A DNA stretch of 64,000 nt from Streptomyces sp. CNH099 (GTDB lineage: Bacteria > Actinomycetota > Actinomycetes > Streptomycetales > Streptomycetaceae). The stretch covers positions 1 through 64,000 of the forward strand of contig KI911459.1 in assembly GCA_000514715.1 (NCBI GenBank). The letters are read 5' to 3'. A program made the position numbers and the translations under genes. Shown in pieces: positions 1 through 8,505 of the stretch. How positions within the stretch are numbered: position 1 is the first letter of the stretch; every line of letters begins with the position of its first letter. The notes beneath the pieces were generated by a model. That model saw nothing but the letters and a program-made list of their open reading frames with translations. It was not told the origin of the DNA and did no database searches.

Positions 1-120
1 GTTTCGGTGGTCATAGCGTTGGGGAAACGCCCGGTCTCATTCCGAACCCGGAAGCTAAGCCCGACCGCGCCGATGGTACTGCACGGGGGACCGTGTGGGA
101 GAGTAGGTCACCGCCGAACA
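1..120 (+). rRNA. rrf: 5S ribosomal RNA
   Basis: The first 120 bases match the actinobacterial 5S rRNA, with the complementary ends GTTTCGGTGG and CCGCCGAAC and the conserved internal block ATTCCGAACCCGGAAGCTAAG around positions 40-60. It is the last gene of an rrn operon whose 16S and 23S genes lie to the left of the window. One or two 5' bases may be missing at the window edge. It is followed at once by a strong terminator hairpin. Confidence 0.95.
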
Positions 121-127
121 ATTATTG

Positions 128-180
128 AGGACCTGTGGTCCCAGCGTGAGCGCTGGGACCACAGGTCCTTTTTTGTTTTT
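128..180 (+). terminator. rrn operon terminator
   Basis: A perfect 19-bp stem (128-146 pairing with 151-169) closes over a TGAG tetraloop and runs into a T-rich tract, TCCTTTTTTGTTTTTT. It is a textbook intrinsic terminator placed 8 nt after the 5S gene. It is also the clearest T-tract terminator in this otherwise T-poor window. Confidence 0.95.
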
Positions 181-218
181 TCGTTCCGGTGCTGCCGGAG
201 TTATAGGAGCGTAGTGAG

Positions 219-1757
219 ATGACCACCAACGAGCCCGACCGGCGTGACGAGGACCGTGGCCGCGGCCGGCGTCGTGACGGCGACGGGCGTGGTTTCGACC
301 GGCGGCGGGACGGAGAGCGCCGCGGGGGGCCCCGTCGTGGGGACGGGGATCGGCAGGGGCGGGGGCCCCGGCGACAGGATGACCGGCCGCAGCGGGATTT
401 CCGGCGGAGTGACGACCGCCCGCGGGGGCCGCGCCGCGATGACGACCGTCCGCGGCGTGACTTCCGCCGTGACGACGATCGGCCGCGCGGGCCGCGGCGT
501 GACGACGACCGGCCCCGCCGGCCGTGGCGCGACGACGACCGGCGCGGAGACGATCGCCCGCGGGGACCGCGCCGCGATGACGAGCGTCCGCGACGTGACG
601 TCCGGCGGGATGACGACCGTCCGCGCGGGCCGCGGCGTGACGACGATCGGCCGCGCCGTGACTTCGGCCGGGACACGGACCGGCCGCGGCGTGACTTCCG
701 GCGTGACGACGATCGGCCGCGCGGGCCGCGCCGTGACGACGACCGGCCGCGCCGTGACTTCCGCCGCGACGGTGACCGCCCCCGCGGGCCCCGGCGTGCC
801 GGGGAGCGCGACGGGCGGGGGGCGTACGGCCGCGGAGGACGGTTCGAGCGGCGTGACGACCGCGGTCGCGGGTCGCGCGGTCCGCGGCGTGAGGGTGAGC
901 GGGCGCCCGTGCGGCGGTTGTCCATCCCCGACGACGTCACCGGGCAGGAGATCGACAAGGCCGTTCGGCAGGAGCTGCAGAGCCTACCCAAGACCCTGGC
1001 CGAGGACGTCGCCAAGAACCTCGTCATGGTCGCCCGGCTGCTCGACGAGGACGCGCCGCGCGCGTACGAGCACGCGAAGGTCGCGCTGCGGCTCGCGTCC
1101 CGGGTCGGGGCCGTGCGGGAGGCCGCCGGCTTCGCGGCGTACCACACGGGCCGCTACCAGGAGGCGCTTGCCGAGTTCCGCGCCGCGCGGCGCATGAGCG
1201 GGCGTGCCGACCTCTGGCCGGTGATGGCCGACTGCGAGCGCGGCATGGGGCGGCCGGAGCGGGCGCTGGCGATGGCCGGCGAGCCGGAGGTGCAGCGGCT
1301 GGACAAGGCCGGCCAGGTGGAGATGCGGCTCGTCGCCGCGGGGGCGCGGCGGGACATGGGCCAGGCGGACGCCGCCGTCGTCACCCTGCAGAGCCCGGAG
1401 CTGGCGTCGACGGGTGTGCACCCGTGGACCGCACGGCTGCGTTACGCCTACGCCGACGCGCTGCTGGAGGTCGGCCGTGAGGAGGACGCGCGGGAGTGGT
1501 TCGCCAAGGCCGTCGAGGCCGACCACGACGGGCTGACGGACGCCTCCGACCGGCTGGCGGAGCTGGACGGCATCGAGTTCACCGACGCCCTCGACCCGGA
1601 CGTCGACGACGTCGACGACGTCGGGGAAGCCGGGGACCCCGCGGACCTCGGGGACGGGCCGGAGTCCGCCGCGGGCGACGCCGACGTGCCCGAGGTGTCG
1701 GAGACCGACTTCGCCGACGACGACGATCCCGCGGCCGGCGAGGACTCCGGCCGCTGA
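219..1757 (+). CDS. TPR protein with Arg/Asp-repeat N-terminus
   Basis: This 512-residue protein has three zones. Residues 1-230 are almost only Arg, Asp, Gly and Pro, built of repeated DDRPRGPRR and DDDRPRRDFRR units, and are surely disordered. Residues 232-450 form a helical TPR-like domain (AYHTGRYQEALAEFRAARR; LEVGREEDAREWFAKAVEAD). The last 60 residues are strongly acidic. ATG 219 is preceded by AGGAG at 205-209. Actinobacterial TPR proteins with such charged tails are usually unnamed. The basic repeats suggest RNA or ribosome contact, and the position just after an rrn operon fits, but that is inference. It converges on the DUF1015 gene with a 1-nt gap. Confidence 0.88.
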   Translation: MTTNEPDRRDEDRGRGRRRDGDGRGFDRRRDGERRGGPRRGDGDRQGRGPRRQDDRPQRDFRRSDDRPRGPRRDDDRPRRDFRRDDDRPRGPRRDDDRPRRPWRDDDRRGDDRPRGPRRDDERPRRDVRRDDDRPRGPRRDDDRPRRDFGRDTDRPRRDFRRDDDRPRGPRRDDDRPRRDFRRDGDRPRGPRRAGERDGRGAYGRGGRFERRDDRGRGSRGPRREGERAPVRRLSIPDDVTGQEIDKAVRQELQSLPKTLAEDVAKNLVMVARLLDEDAPRAYEHAKVALRLASRVGAVREAAGFAAYHTGRYQEALAEFRAARRMSGRADLWPVMADCERGMGRPERALAMAGEPEVQRLDKAGQVEMRLVAAGARRDMGQADAAVVTLQSPELASTGVHPWTARLRYAYADALLEVGREEDAREWFAKAVEADHDGLTDASDRLAELDGIEFTDALDPDVDDVDDVGEAGDPADLGDGPESAAGDADVPEVSETDFADDDDPAAGEDSGR

Positions 1758-1758
1758 C

Positions 1759-3063
1759 TCAGCCCAGGTCCAGCGCCCGCAGCACCAGCCCCGTGGCCGG
1801 CTTCGGGCCGAAGGACGTGGACTTGCGCGGCATCGTCACCCCGTCCCGCGCAAGCTCCCGCACGACGTCCTCCGCGACCGGCTTCATGAGCACCGCCGTG
1901 CCGCCCAGGCGCTCCGCCTGGGCGGCCGCGGCCGCCGCTTCGTGGACGTAGCCGATGTGCGCGGGTTCGTCGGGGAGGCGCCAGACGTGCTCGATGAGCG
2001 TGGCGTGCAGCACCGTGGCGTCCAGGCTGCGCCACGCCTGCGGCCGGTCGGTGGGTACGGTACGGGCCAGCAGGCCCGGGTCCGGGCGGTCGACCAGGTG
2101 CAGCGTGCCCTCGCCCGCCAGGAGGAAGGCGTTGCCCCGCGTCTCTTCGAGCGCGGTCAGGGCTGCGGGCAGCGGTATGCCGAGCGGCCGGACGCGGGCG
2201 GCGTCGCCGAGGAGGCGCAGCGCGTCGGCCGGCGGGAGGGTGCGCAGCACGCGGTGGATGCCGCGGACGACGAGCGGGTGGCGTGCCGTGTCGACGAGCA
2301 GGACCAGCCCGTAGTCCCACGGTCCGGCGTCCCCGTGCCCCGCCGCCGCGCCCGTCCCGGCGTCGCCGGGCGGCGCCGGCTGCTCCGCGCGCAGCCGCAG
2401 GTACGTCGCCCAGCGGTGGTGTCCGTCCGCGATGAGGGCCTGCCGCCGCGCCAGGTCCGCGCGTACGGCCGCGATCTCGTCCGGGTCGGTCACCGCCCAC
2501 AGCCGGTGTGCGAAGCCGTCCTCTGTTGTCGTCGCCAGCAGGGGTGTGCGTGCCGTCGTGCGTTCGACGACGGCCGTGGTGCCGGTGTTCGCGCCGTCGC
2601 TGCGGTACGACAGCAGCAGCGGCTCGGGGTTGGCGGCGGTCTCGCGCATCAGGCCCGCGCGGTCGGCGACGATCTCGTCCATCACGTCCTCGTGCGGCAG
2701 CACCACGCCGTCCGCCGGCTCGCTCAGCGCCAGCAGGCCGATGACGCCCCGCTGCAGCAGCTCGCCCCTGCGCTGCTCGTACACGTACAGCGCGGGCCGC
2801 GGGTCCGGCACGAGGACGCCTTCCGCGCGCCACCGGCGCAGGGTGTCGGCGGCGAGGCGGTGGCGGGCGGCGGGGGCGTCGGCCTGGGGGAGGATGAGCC
2901 GGACGATGTTGTACGGGTCGGCGGTCTCCAGGTGGTGCAGCCCGTCGGGCCGGACGACGACGTCGTACGGCGGGGAGGTGACGGAGGCGAGGCTGCGCAC
3001 CCGGGACGGCGCGTAGCGCAGCCCGCGGAAAGGGCGGAGGTCGAGGCCGGGTGAACGCTGCAT
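1759..3063 (-). CDS. DUF1015 family protein
   Basis: The 434-residue product begins MQRSPGLDLRPFRGLRY and has the DUF1015 hallmarks SPPYDVV near the N-terminus and IADGHHRWATYLRLR in the middle. The HHR motif is the most conserved part of the family. Biochemical function of DUF1015 is not settled; distant kinase-like or SerK-type activity has been reported for relatives. The frame runs open far upstream, but ATG 3063 matches the family N-terminus. It is divergent from the HAD phosphatase with 75 bp between starts, an arrangement common in streptomycetes. Confidence 0.9.
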   Translation of the reverse strand: MQRSPGLDLRPFRGLRYAPSRVRSLASVTSPPYDVVVRPDGLHHLETADPYNIVRLILPQADAPAARHRLAADTLRRWRAEGVLVPDPRPALYVYEQRRGELLQRGVIGLLALSEPADGVVLPHEDVMDEIVADRAGLMRETAANPEPLLLSYRSDGANTGTTAVVERTTARTPLLATTTEDGFAHRLWAVTDPDEIAAVRADLARRQALIADGHHRWATYLRLRAEQPAPPGDAGTGAAAGHGDAGPWDYGLVLLVDTARHPLVVRGIHRVLRTLPPADALRLLGDAARVRPLGIPLPAALTALEETRGNAFLLAGEGTLHLVDRPDPGLLARTVPTDRPQAWRSLDATVLHATLIEHVWRLPDEPAHIGYVHEAAAAAAQAERLGGTAVLMKPVAEDVVRELARDGVTMPRKSTSFGPKPATGLVLRALDLG

Positions 3064-3138
3064 GGACCGGATCGTATGCGCCGCGGCCGGTGCGCGATGA
3101 TCGAGGCGACGATATCGCCCGTCCGAGGAGCCGCCGTC

Positions 3139-4200
3139 GTGTCCAGCCAGCTCGCCAGGACCCGCCCCGCCGCCTGTGCGGAGCCGCTGTGCACGGCGTA
3201 CGACACGGCGCTGCTGGACCTCGACGGCGTCGTCTACATCGGCGGCACGGCCGTCGAGCACGCCGCTGACGCGCTGGCCGCCGCCCGCGTGCGGGGGATG
3301 CGGCTGGCGTACGTCACGAACAACGCCTCCCGCACCCCGGCCGTCGTCGCCGCGCGGCTGACGGCGATGGGCGTGCCCGCCGACCCGGCGGACGTGGTCA
3401 CCTCGGCGCAGGCCGTGGCCCGGCTGGTGGCCGAGCGGGTGCCGCCGGGGGCGCGGGTGCTGGCGGTCGGCGCGGAGGGGCTGTACGAGCCACTGCGCGA
3501 GCGCGGGCTGCGGATCGTGGAGTCGGCGGACGACGACCCGGCGGCCGTGGTGCAGGGGTACGGCGGGCCGGGGATGCCGTGGGAGCGGCTGAACGAGGCG
3601 GCGTTCGCGGTGCAGCGCGGCGTGCCGTGGTTCGCGTCGAACGCCGACCTGACGATCCCGACGCCCCGCGGCATCGCCCCGGGCAACGGCGCGGCGCTCG
3701 CCGTGGTGCGGCTGGTCACCGGCGCCGAGCCGCAGGTGGCGGGGAAGCCGCGGCCGCCGATGCACCGGGAGACGGTCATCAGGACGGGGGCCCGGCGGCC
3801 GCTGGTCGTCGGCGACCGGCTCGACACCGACATCGAGGGCGCGTACAACGGCGGCGTCGACGCGCTGCTGGTGCTGACCGGCGTCACCGGCGCCGCGGAG
3901 CTGCTGGCGGCGCCGCCGCGGCACCGGCCGGCGTACGTGGCGGCGGACCTGCGCGCGCTGGCGGCCGGCCAGCCGGAGGTGGCGGTGGCGCGCGGCGACC
4001 GGGGCGGGGGCGAGGGCGTTGCGGCGCGCTGCGGCGGCTGGACCGCCGCCGTACGCGGTGCGGATCCGCGGCTGGCGCTCGACGGCGAGGGGCAGCCGTT
4101 CGACGGGCTGCGGGCTCTGTGCGCGGCGGCGTGGACGTACGCGGGGGAGGGCTCCTGCGGCCTCGACGCGGGAAAGGCGCTGGCCCGCCTCGGTCTGTGA
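3139..4200 (+). CDS. NagD-like HAD-IIA phosphatase
   Basis: This 353-residue HAD hydrolase carries motif I DLDG at residues 27-30 (nucleophile Asp27, acid/base Asp29), the sugar-phosphatase TNNAS motif, and motif IV GDRLDTDIEGAYNGG followed by a hydrophobic stretch. The cap lies in the middle, as in NagD, 4-nitrophenylphosphatase and PGP-type enzymes. The natural substrate is a small phosphorylated metabolite and cannot be told from sequence. GTG 3139 was chosen because GAGGAG (3125-3130) sits 8 nt upstream; in-frame ATGs at 3076 and 3097 lack such a site. The C-terminal 70 residues are a less conserved extension. Confidence 0.9.
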   Translation: MSSQLARTRPAACAEPLCTAYDTALLDLDGVVYIGGTAVEHAADALAAARVRGMRLAYVTNNASRTPAVVAARLTAMGVPADPADVVTSAQAVARLVAERVPPGARVLAVGAEGLYEPLRERGLRIVESADDDPAAVVQGYGGPGMPWERLNEAAFAVQRGVPWFASNADLTIPTPRGIAPGNGAALAVVRLVTGAEPQVAGKPRPPMHRETVIRTGARRPLVVGDRLDTDIEGAYNGGVDALLVLTGVTGAAELLAAPPRHRPAYVAADLRALAAGQPEVAVARGDRGGGEGVAARCGGWTAAVRGADPRLALDGEGQPFDGLRALCAAAWTYAGEGSCGLDAGKALARLGL

Positions 4201-4224
4201 GCATGCACCCATTCCAACGTTCGA

Positions 4225-4243
4225 TCAGGGTAGGCTAACCTAA
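4225..4243 (+). promoter_or_regulatory. DmdR1/IdeR-type iron box
   Basis: The 19-mer TCAGGGTAGGCTAACCTAA matches the actinobacterial iron-box consensus TTAGGTTAGGCTAACCTAA at 17 of 19 positions. It ends 4 nt before the GTG of the first iron permease gene. Binding of Fe-loaded DmdR1/IdeR here would block transcription under iron sufficiency. Confidence 0.85.
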
Positions 4244-4247
4244 CCGG

Positions 4248-5300
4248 GTGTTGGTCGACGCTGCTCCCCGCAAGGACCTCGGGCCGAAGGACGCCCCGCC
4301 GCGCCGCCGGTGGCTCTCCCCGCGCGCGGCCGGCCTCCTCGCCTCCGGCGTCGCGCTGCTGCTCGTCTGCGCGGCGAGCATCGCCGTCGGCGCCAAGGCC
4401 ATCCCCCTGGACCAGGTCTGGCACGGCCTCTTCGCCTACGACGGCACCGACACCGACGTCGTCATCCGCGACCTGCGCCTCCCGCGCACCGTCCTCGGCC
4501 TCCTCGTCGGCGCCGCGCTCGGCCTCTCCGGCGCGGTGATGCAGGCACTCACCCGCAACCCCCTCGCCGATCCCGGACTGCTCGGCATCAACGCCGGCGC
4601 CTCCGCCGCCGTCGTCAGCGCCATCAGCTTCTTCGGCGTCACCTCCGTCGCCGGCTACGTCTGGTTCGCGTTCGCCGGCGCCGCCGCCGTCTCCGTGCTC
4701 GTCTACGCCCTCGGCGGCAGCCGCAGCGCCACGCCGGTGCGCCTCGCGCTCGCCGGCACCGCCGCCACCGCCGCGCTCTTCGGCTACGTACGCGCCGTCG
4801 AACTGACGGACACCGCGGCGCTGGACAAGATGCGGTTCTGGACCACCGGGTCGCTCGCCTCCGCCGACACGACCACCATCCGGCAGGTGCTCCCGTTCCT
4901 CGCCGTCGGCATCTTCCTCGCGCTCCTGCTCGCCCGCCCGCTGAACGCCATGGCCATGGGCGACGACACCGCCCGCGCCCTCGGCGCGCACCTCAACCGC
5001 ACCCGGCTGCTCGCCATGCTCACCGTCACGCTGCTGTGCGGCGCCGCGACCGCCGCCTGCGGGCCCATCGTCTTCGTCGGCCTGATGATCCCGCACATGG
5101 TGCGCGCCGTGACCGGGCCCGACATGCGCTGGATCCTGCCGTACTCGGCGGTGCTCGCGCCCGTACTGCTGCTCGGCGCCGACGTGTTCGGCCGGGTGCT
5201 GGCCCGGCCCGCGGAGGTGCAGGTCGGGATCGTCACCGTGATCCTCGGCGGCCCGGTGTTCATCCATCTCGTACGACGCCGGAGGATGGCGCAGCTGTGA
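4248..5300 (+). CDS. FecCD-family iron-siderophore ABC permease 1
   Basis: This 350-residue membrane protein has about nine or ten hydrophobic segments and FecCD signatures: RDLRLPRTVLGLLVGAALGLSG, then QALTRNPLADPGLLGINAG, and the C-terminal GPIVFVGLMIPHMVRAVTGPD that contacts the ATPase. It imports ferric siderophore across the membrane with the next two gene products. GTG 4248 (or adjacent TTG 4251) is the only sensible start. It directly follows the iron box with no Shine-Dalgarno site, which suggests a leaderless transcript. Its stop overlaps the next start (GTGA). Confidence 0.92.
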   Translation: MLVDAAPRKDLGPKDAPPRRRWLSPRAAGLLASGVALLLVCAASIAVGAKAIPLDQVWHGLFAYDGTDTDVVIRDLRLPRTVLGLLVGAALGLSGAVMQALTRNPLADPGLLGINAGASAAVVSAISFFGVTSVAGYVWFAFAGAAAVSVLVYALGGSRSATPVRLALAGTAATAALFGYVRAVELTDTAALDKMRFWTTGSLASADTTTIRQVLPFLAVGIFLALLLARPLNAMAMGDDTARALGAHLNRTRLLAMLTVTLLCGAATAACGPIVFVGLMIPHMVRAVTGPDMRWILPYSAVLAPVLLLGADVFGRVLARPAEVQVGIVTVILGGPVFIHLVRRRRMAQL

Positions 5301-6334
5301 GAACGCTCAACGTACGCGGCACGAAGGGCGATCTGTCGGTACGCCTCGACCTGCGCGCCCTGCTCGTCTGCCTGCTGCTCGCCGCCGCGGCGCTGGCCGC
5401 GGCCGTCGTCCTCGTCGGCACCGGCGACTACCCCGTCTCCTTCGGCGAGGTGGTGCGCACGCTGCTCGGCGGGGGCGAGCCCGGGCAGGAGTTCGTGGTC
5501 CGCGAGCTGCGGCTGCCGCGGGTGCTGGTGGGGCTGCTCGTCGGCGCGGCGCTGGGGCTGGCCGGGGCGGTGTTCCAGGCCATCTCCCGCAACCCGCTGG
5601 GCAGTCCGGACGTGCTGGGCATCTCGCACGGCTCCGCGGTCGGCGCGCTGGTGGTCATCGTGGTGTTCAAGGGCGGCTCGGAGGCGGTGGCGACCGGCTC
5701 CGTCATCGGCGGGATCGCCACCGGCGCGGCGATCTACCTGCTGGCGTGGCGGCGGGGCGTCGCCGGCTACCGGCTCGTCCTCGTCGGCATCGGCGCCGCC
5801 GCCATCCTCACCGGCGTCATCAACTACCTCCTCACCAGGGCCGACCTGGTCGACGCCGCCCGCGCCACCCTGTGGATCACCGGCTCGCTCGGCGGCCGCG
5901 ACTGGACGCACGTGTGGCCGCTGGTCGCGGTCTGCGCGGTGCTGGTGCCGGTCGTGCTCGGCTGCGGCCGGCCGCTGCGGATGATGGAGATGGGCGACGA
6001 CACGGCGTACGCGCTGGGCATCCCGGTCGAGCGGGTACGGCTCGTGGCGCTGCTGGCCGCCGTGCTGCTGACCGCCGCCGCCACCGCCGCGGCCGGACCG
6101 GTCGCCTTCGTCGCGCTCACCGCCCCGCAGCTCGCCCGCCGGCTGACCCGCGCGCCCGGCCCCAACCTGGCGCCCGCCGCGCTCATGGGCGCCACGCTGC
6201 TGATCGTCGCCGACTGGGGGGCGCAGCGCGCCTTCGGCGCCGACCAGGTGCCCGTCGGCGTCGTCACCGGCGTGCTCGGCGGCGTCTACCTCCTCTGGCT
6301 GCTCGCCGTGGAACGCCGGGCGGGCCGGATATGA
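5297..6334 (+). CDS. FecCD-family iron-siderophore ABC permease 2
   Basis: The 345-residue partner permease repeats the FecCD pattern: RELRLPRVLVGLLVGAALGLAG, FQAISRNPLGSPDVLGI and the ATPase-contact region GPVAFVALTAPQLARRL. Start GTG 5297 overlaps the stop of permease 1 by 4 nt, so translation is probably coupled. The two permeases would form a heterodimer as in FepD/FepG. No substrate-binding lipoprotein gene lies next to this operon within the window. Confidence 0.92.
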   Translation: MRTLNVRGTKGDLSVRLDLRALLVCLLLAAAALAAAVVLVGTGDYPVSFGEVVRTLLGGGEPGQEFVVRELRLPRVLVGLLVGAALGLAGAVFQAISRNPLGSPDVLGISHGSAVGALVVIVVFKGGSEAVATGSVIGGIATGAAIYLLAWRRGVAGYRLVLVGIGAAAILTGVINYLLTRADLVDAARATLWITGSLGGRDWTHVWPLVAVCAVLVPVVLGCGRPLRMMEMGDDTAYALGIPVERVRLVALLAAVLLTAAATAAAGPVAFVALTAPQLARRLTRAPGPNLAPAALMGATLLIVADWGAQRAFGADQVPVGVVTGVLGGVYLLWLLAVERRAGRI

Positions 6335-7173
6335 CCGACCGAACGCCGAACAGGAGATCCGCCGTGAGCCGTCTCGCCGCCGACAACGTCACCCTCGCCT
6401 ACGACAGCAGGGTCGTCGCCGAGAAGCTGTCGGTGGCGGTGCCCGACTCCTCGTTCACCGTCGTCGTCGGGCCCAACGCCTGCGGCAAGTCGACGCTGCT
6501 GCGCGGGCTGGCGCGGATGCTGAAGCCGAGCGCCGGCGCGGTGCTGCTGGACGGCGAGGCGATCGGGACGCTGCCGGCGCGGAAGGTGGCGCGGATACTC
6601 GGGCTGCTGCCGCAGTCGTCCGTCGCGCCCGACGGCATCACGGTCGGCGACCTCGTCGCCCGCGGGCGCTACCCGCACCAGGGGCTGCTGCGCCAGTGGT
6701 CGCGGGAGGACGAGCGGGTGGTCCAGGAGTCGATGGCCGCCACCGGGATCGCGGAGCTGGCGGAGCGCTATGTCGACGAACTGTCCGGCGGGCAGCGCCA
6801 GCGCGTATGGATCGCGATGGCGCTGGCACAGCAGACGCCGCTGCTGCTGCTCGACGAGCCCACGACGTACCTCGACATCCAGCACCAGATCGAGGTCCTC
6901 GACCTCTGCGCCGAACTCCACGAGACACAGGGGCGCACGCTGGTCGCCGTGCTGCACGACCTCAACCACGCGGCGCGCTACGCCACCCACCTGATCGCCA
7001 TGCGCGACGGGCGGATCGTCGCGGAGGGGCATCCGAACGACATCGTGGACGCCGGGCTCGTCGAGCGCGTCTTCGGGCTCAGATGCCAGGTGATCGACGA
7101 CCCGGAGACCGGCACGCCGCTGGTCGTCCCGGCGGCGCGCAAGGTGCGGGCGGCGGCGGCCAGCGGGGTCTGA
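6331..7173 (+). CDS. Iron-siderophore ABC transporter ATPase (FepC-like)
   Basis: The 280-residue ATPase shows Walker A GPNACGKST at residues 47-55, a Q-loop (LPQSS), the signature LSGGQRQRVWIAMALAQ, Walker B LLLLDEPTTYLDI and the H-loop VLHDLNHA, all typical of siderophore importers. It powers the two FecCD permeases. ATG 6331 overlaps the permease stop (ATGA). GTG 6364 is an alternative with AGGAG 7 nt upstream and would drop eleven non-conserved residues. Regulation should follow the iron box at 4225. Confidence 0.93.
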   Translation: MTDRTPNRRSAVSRLAADNVTLAYDSRVVAEKLSVAVPDSSFTVVVGPNACGKSTLLRGLARMLKPSAGAVLLDGEAIGTLPARKVARILGLLPQSSVAPDGITVGDLVARGRYPHQGLLRQWSREDERVVQESMAATGIAELAERYVDELSGGQRQRVWIAMALAQQTPLLLLDEPTTYLDIQHQIEVLDLCAELHETQGRTLVAVLHDLNHAARYATHLIAMRDGRIVAEGHPNDIVDAGLVERVFGLRCQVIDDPETGTPLVVPAARKVRAAAASGV

Positions 7174-7197
7174 GCGGGTCGGGGCGGCGGTTCGCGG

Positions 7198-7203
7198 TAC
7201 GGT
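7198..7203 (+). promoter_or_regulatory. Candidate -10 element of the tlyA-nadK operon
   Basis: TACGGT ends 7 nt before ATG 7211, the usual spacing between a -10 hexamer and a leaderless start in Streptomyces. No clear Shine-Dalgarno site precedes the ATG. The -35 region is not recognisable. Confidence 0.45.
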
Positions 7204-7210
7204 CTGTGGC

Positions 7211-7693
7211 ATGAGCGAGCCGACGCCGATGCCCGCAGCGGAGCCCGAGGCCGGGGCCGTGCCGGCGAGCGGGCCGGAGACCGAGCCGGAGCCGGAGACC
7301 GAGCCGGAGCCGGAGAACGAGCCGGAGCCGGAGGCCGAACCGGCCGCGGCCGGGCCCGTGCCCCTCGGCGTGGCGCGCACGCCCACCGGCAACGCCGATG
7401 TCGACGCCGCGCTCGACCGTCTCGCCGACGCCGACGAGCTGCCGACCGGCAGCCACCTGGAGGTCTACGAGGACGCCCACGGCCGGATGCGCGAGGCGCT
7501 GGAGGAGCTGGACCGCACCCAGGGCCCGCCCCCGCCCGCTCCCGCCGGACCGGCGCACGCACCCGCGGGCCCCGGCCCCGCGCCCCACGGCCAGGCCCGC
7601 CCCGCGCCGGCCGCGCCCGCGCCGTCCCCCGCGCCCCACGCCCCCACCGCGCCGCGCCCCGGCGCGCATCCGTACCGGCCGGGGAACCCGTGA
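7211..7693 (+). CDS. Conserved hypothetical protein with Glu/Pro repeats
   Basis: This 160-residue acidic protein is not assigned to a known family. An N-terminal Pro-Glu repeat (TEPEPETEPEPENEPEPE, residues 20-45) precedes the only plausible folded part, residues 52-100 (ARTPTGNADVDAALDRLA, then HLEVYEDAHGRMREALEEL, helical). A Pro/Ala-rich tail ends it. It overlaps tlyA by 4 nt, so the two are co-translated. A comparable small gene precedes tlyA in other actinobacteria, which suggests a real coding sequence rather than chance. Confidence 0.75.
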   Translation: MSEPTPMPAAEPEAGAVPASGPETEPEPETEPEPENEPEPEAEPAAAGPVPLGVARTPTGNADVDAALDRLADADELPTGSHLEVYEDAHGRMREALEELDRTQGPPPPAPAGPAHAPAGPGPAPHGQARPAPAAPAPSPAPHAPTAPRPGAHPYRPGNP

Positions 7694-8505
7694 GCGGTGG
7701 CCGGCGGCGCCGGCTCGACGCCGAGCTGGTCAGCCGCGAGCTGGCCCGCTCCCGCGAGCACGCCGGCCGCCTCATCGCCGCCGGCCGCGTGACCGTCGGC
7801 GGCATGGTCGCGACCAAGCCCGCCACCCAGGTCGAGACGTCCGCCGCCGTGGTCGTCGTCCCCGACGACGCCGACCCCGACTACGTCTCCCGCGGCGGCC
7901 ACAAGCTCGCCGGCGCGCTGGCCGCGTTCGAGCCCCGCGGGCTGCGCGTCGCCGGCCGGCGCGCCCTCGACGCCGGCGCCTCCACCGGCGGCTTCACCGA
8001 CGTGCTGCTGCGCGCCGGCGCCGCGCACGTCGTCGCCGTGGACGTCGGCTACGGCCAGCTCGCCTGGAAGCTGCAGAGCGACGAGCGGGTCACCGTCCGG
8101 GACCGTACGAACGTCCGCGAGCTGACCCTCGACCACCTCGACGGCGAGCCCGCCGAACTCGTCGCCGGCGACCTGTCGTTCATCCCGCTCGGGCTGGTGC
8201 TGCCCGCGCTGGTGCGCTGCGCCGCGCCCGACGCGGATCTCGTGCTCATGGTCAAGCCGCAGTTCGAGGTCGGCAAGGAGCGCCTCGGCAGCGGCGGCGT
8301 GGTCCGCGGCGCGGAGCTGCGCGCCGAGGCGGTGCGCGGGGTCGCCGGGCAGGCGGCGGCGCTCGGGCTCGGCGTGCTCGGCGTCACGGCGAGCCCGTTG
8401 CCCGGGCCGAAGGGAAACGTCGAGTATTTTCTGTGGCTGCGCGCCGGGGCGCCCGCGCTGGACCCGGCGGACGTGGAGCGTGCCGTGGCGGAGGGACCCC
8501 GATGA
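7690..8505 (+). CDS. tlyA: TlyA family rRNA 2'-O-methyltransferase
   Basis: The 271-residue enzyme has an N-terminal S4 RNA-binding domain (RRLDAELVSRELARSREHA...AAGRVTVGG) and an FtsJ/RrmJ-like SAM domain with the TlyA motifs YVSRGGHKLAGAL and ALDAGASTGGFTDVLL, then a VKPQFEVGKE motif. In mycobacteria TlyA methylates 16S C1409 and 23S C1920 and governs capreomycin sensitivity. GTG 7690 overlaps the upstream stop, and the stop overlaps the NAD kinase ATG. The tlyA-nadK-recN order is a standard actinobacterial neighbourhood. Confidence 0.95.
   Translation: MSGGRRRRLDAELVSRELARSREHAGRLIAAGRVTVGGMVATKPATQVETSAAVVVVPDDADPDYVSRGGHKLAGALAAFEPRGLRVAGRRALDAGASTGGFTDVLLRAGAAHVVAVDVGYGQLAWKLQSDERVTVRDRTNVRELTLDHLDGEPAELVAGDLSFIPLGLVLPALVRCAAPDADLVLMVKPQFEVGKERLGSGGVVRGAELRAEAVRGVAGQAAALGLGVLGVTASPLPGPKGNVEYFLWLRAGAPALDPADVERAVAEGPR

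Noticed and set aside
122..1147. Antisense frame of 341 codons rich in Ser-Arg repeats
   Set aside because: It is the complement of the Arg/Asp-repeat region of the TPR gene; the pattern follows from the sense repeats.
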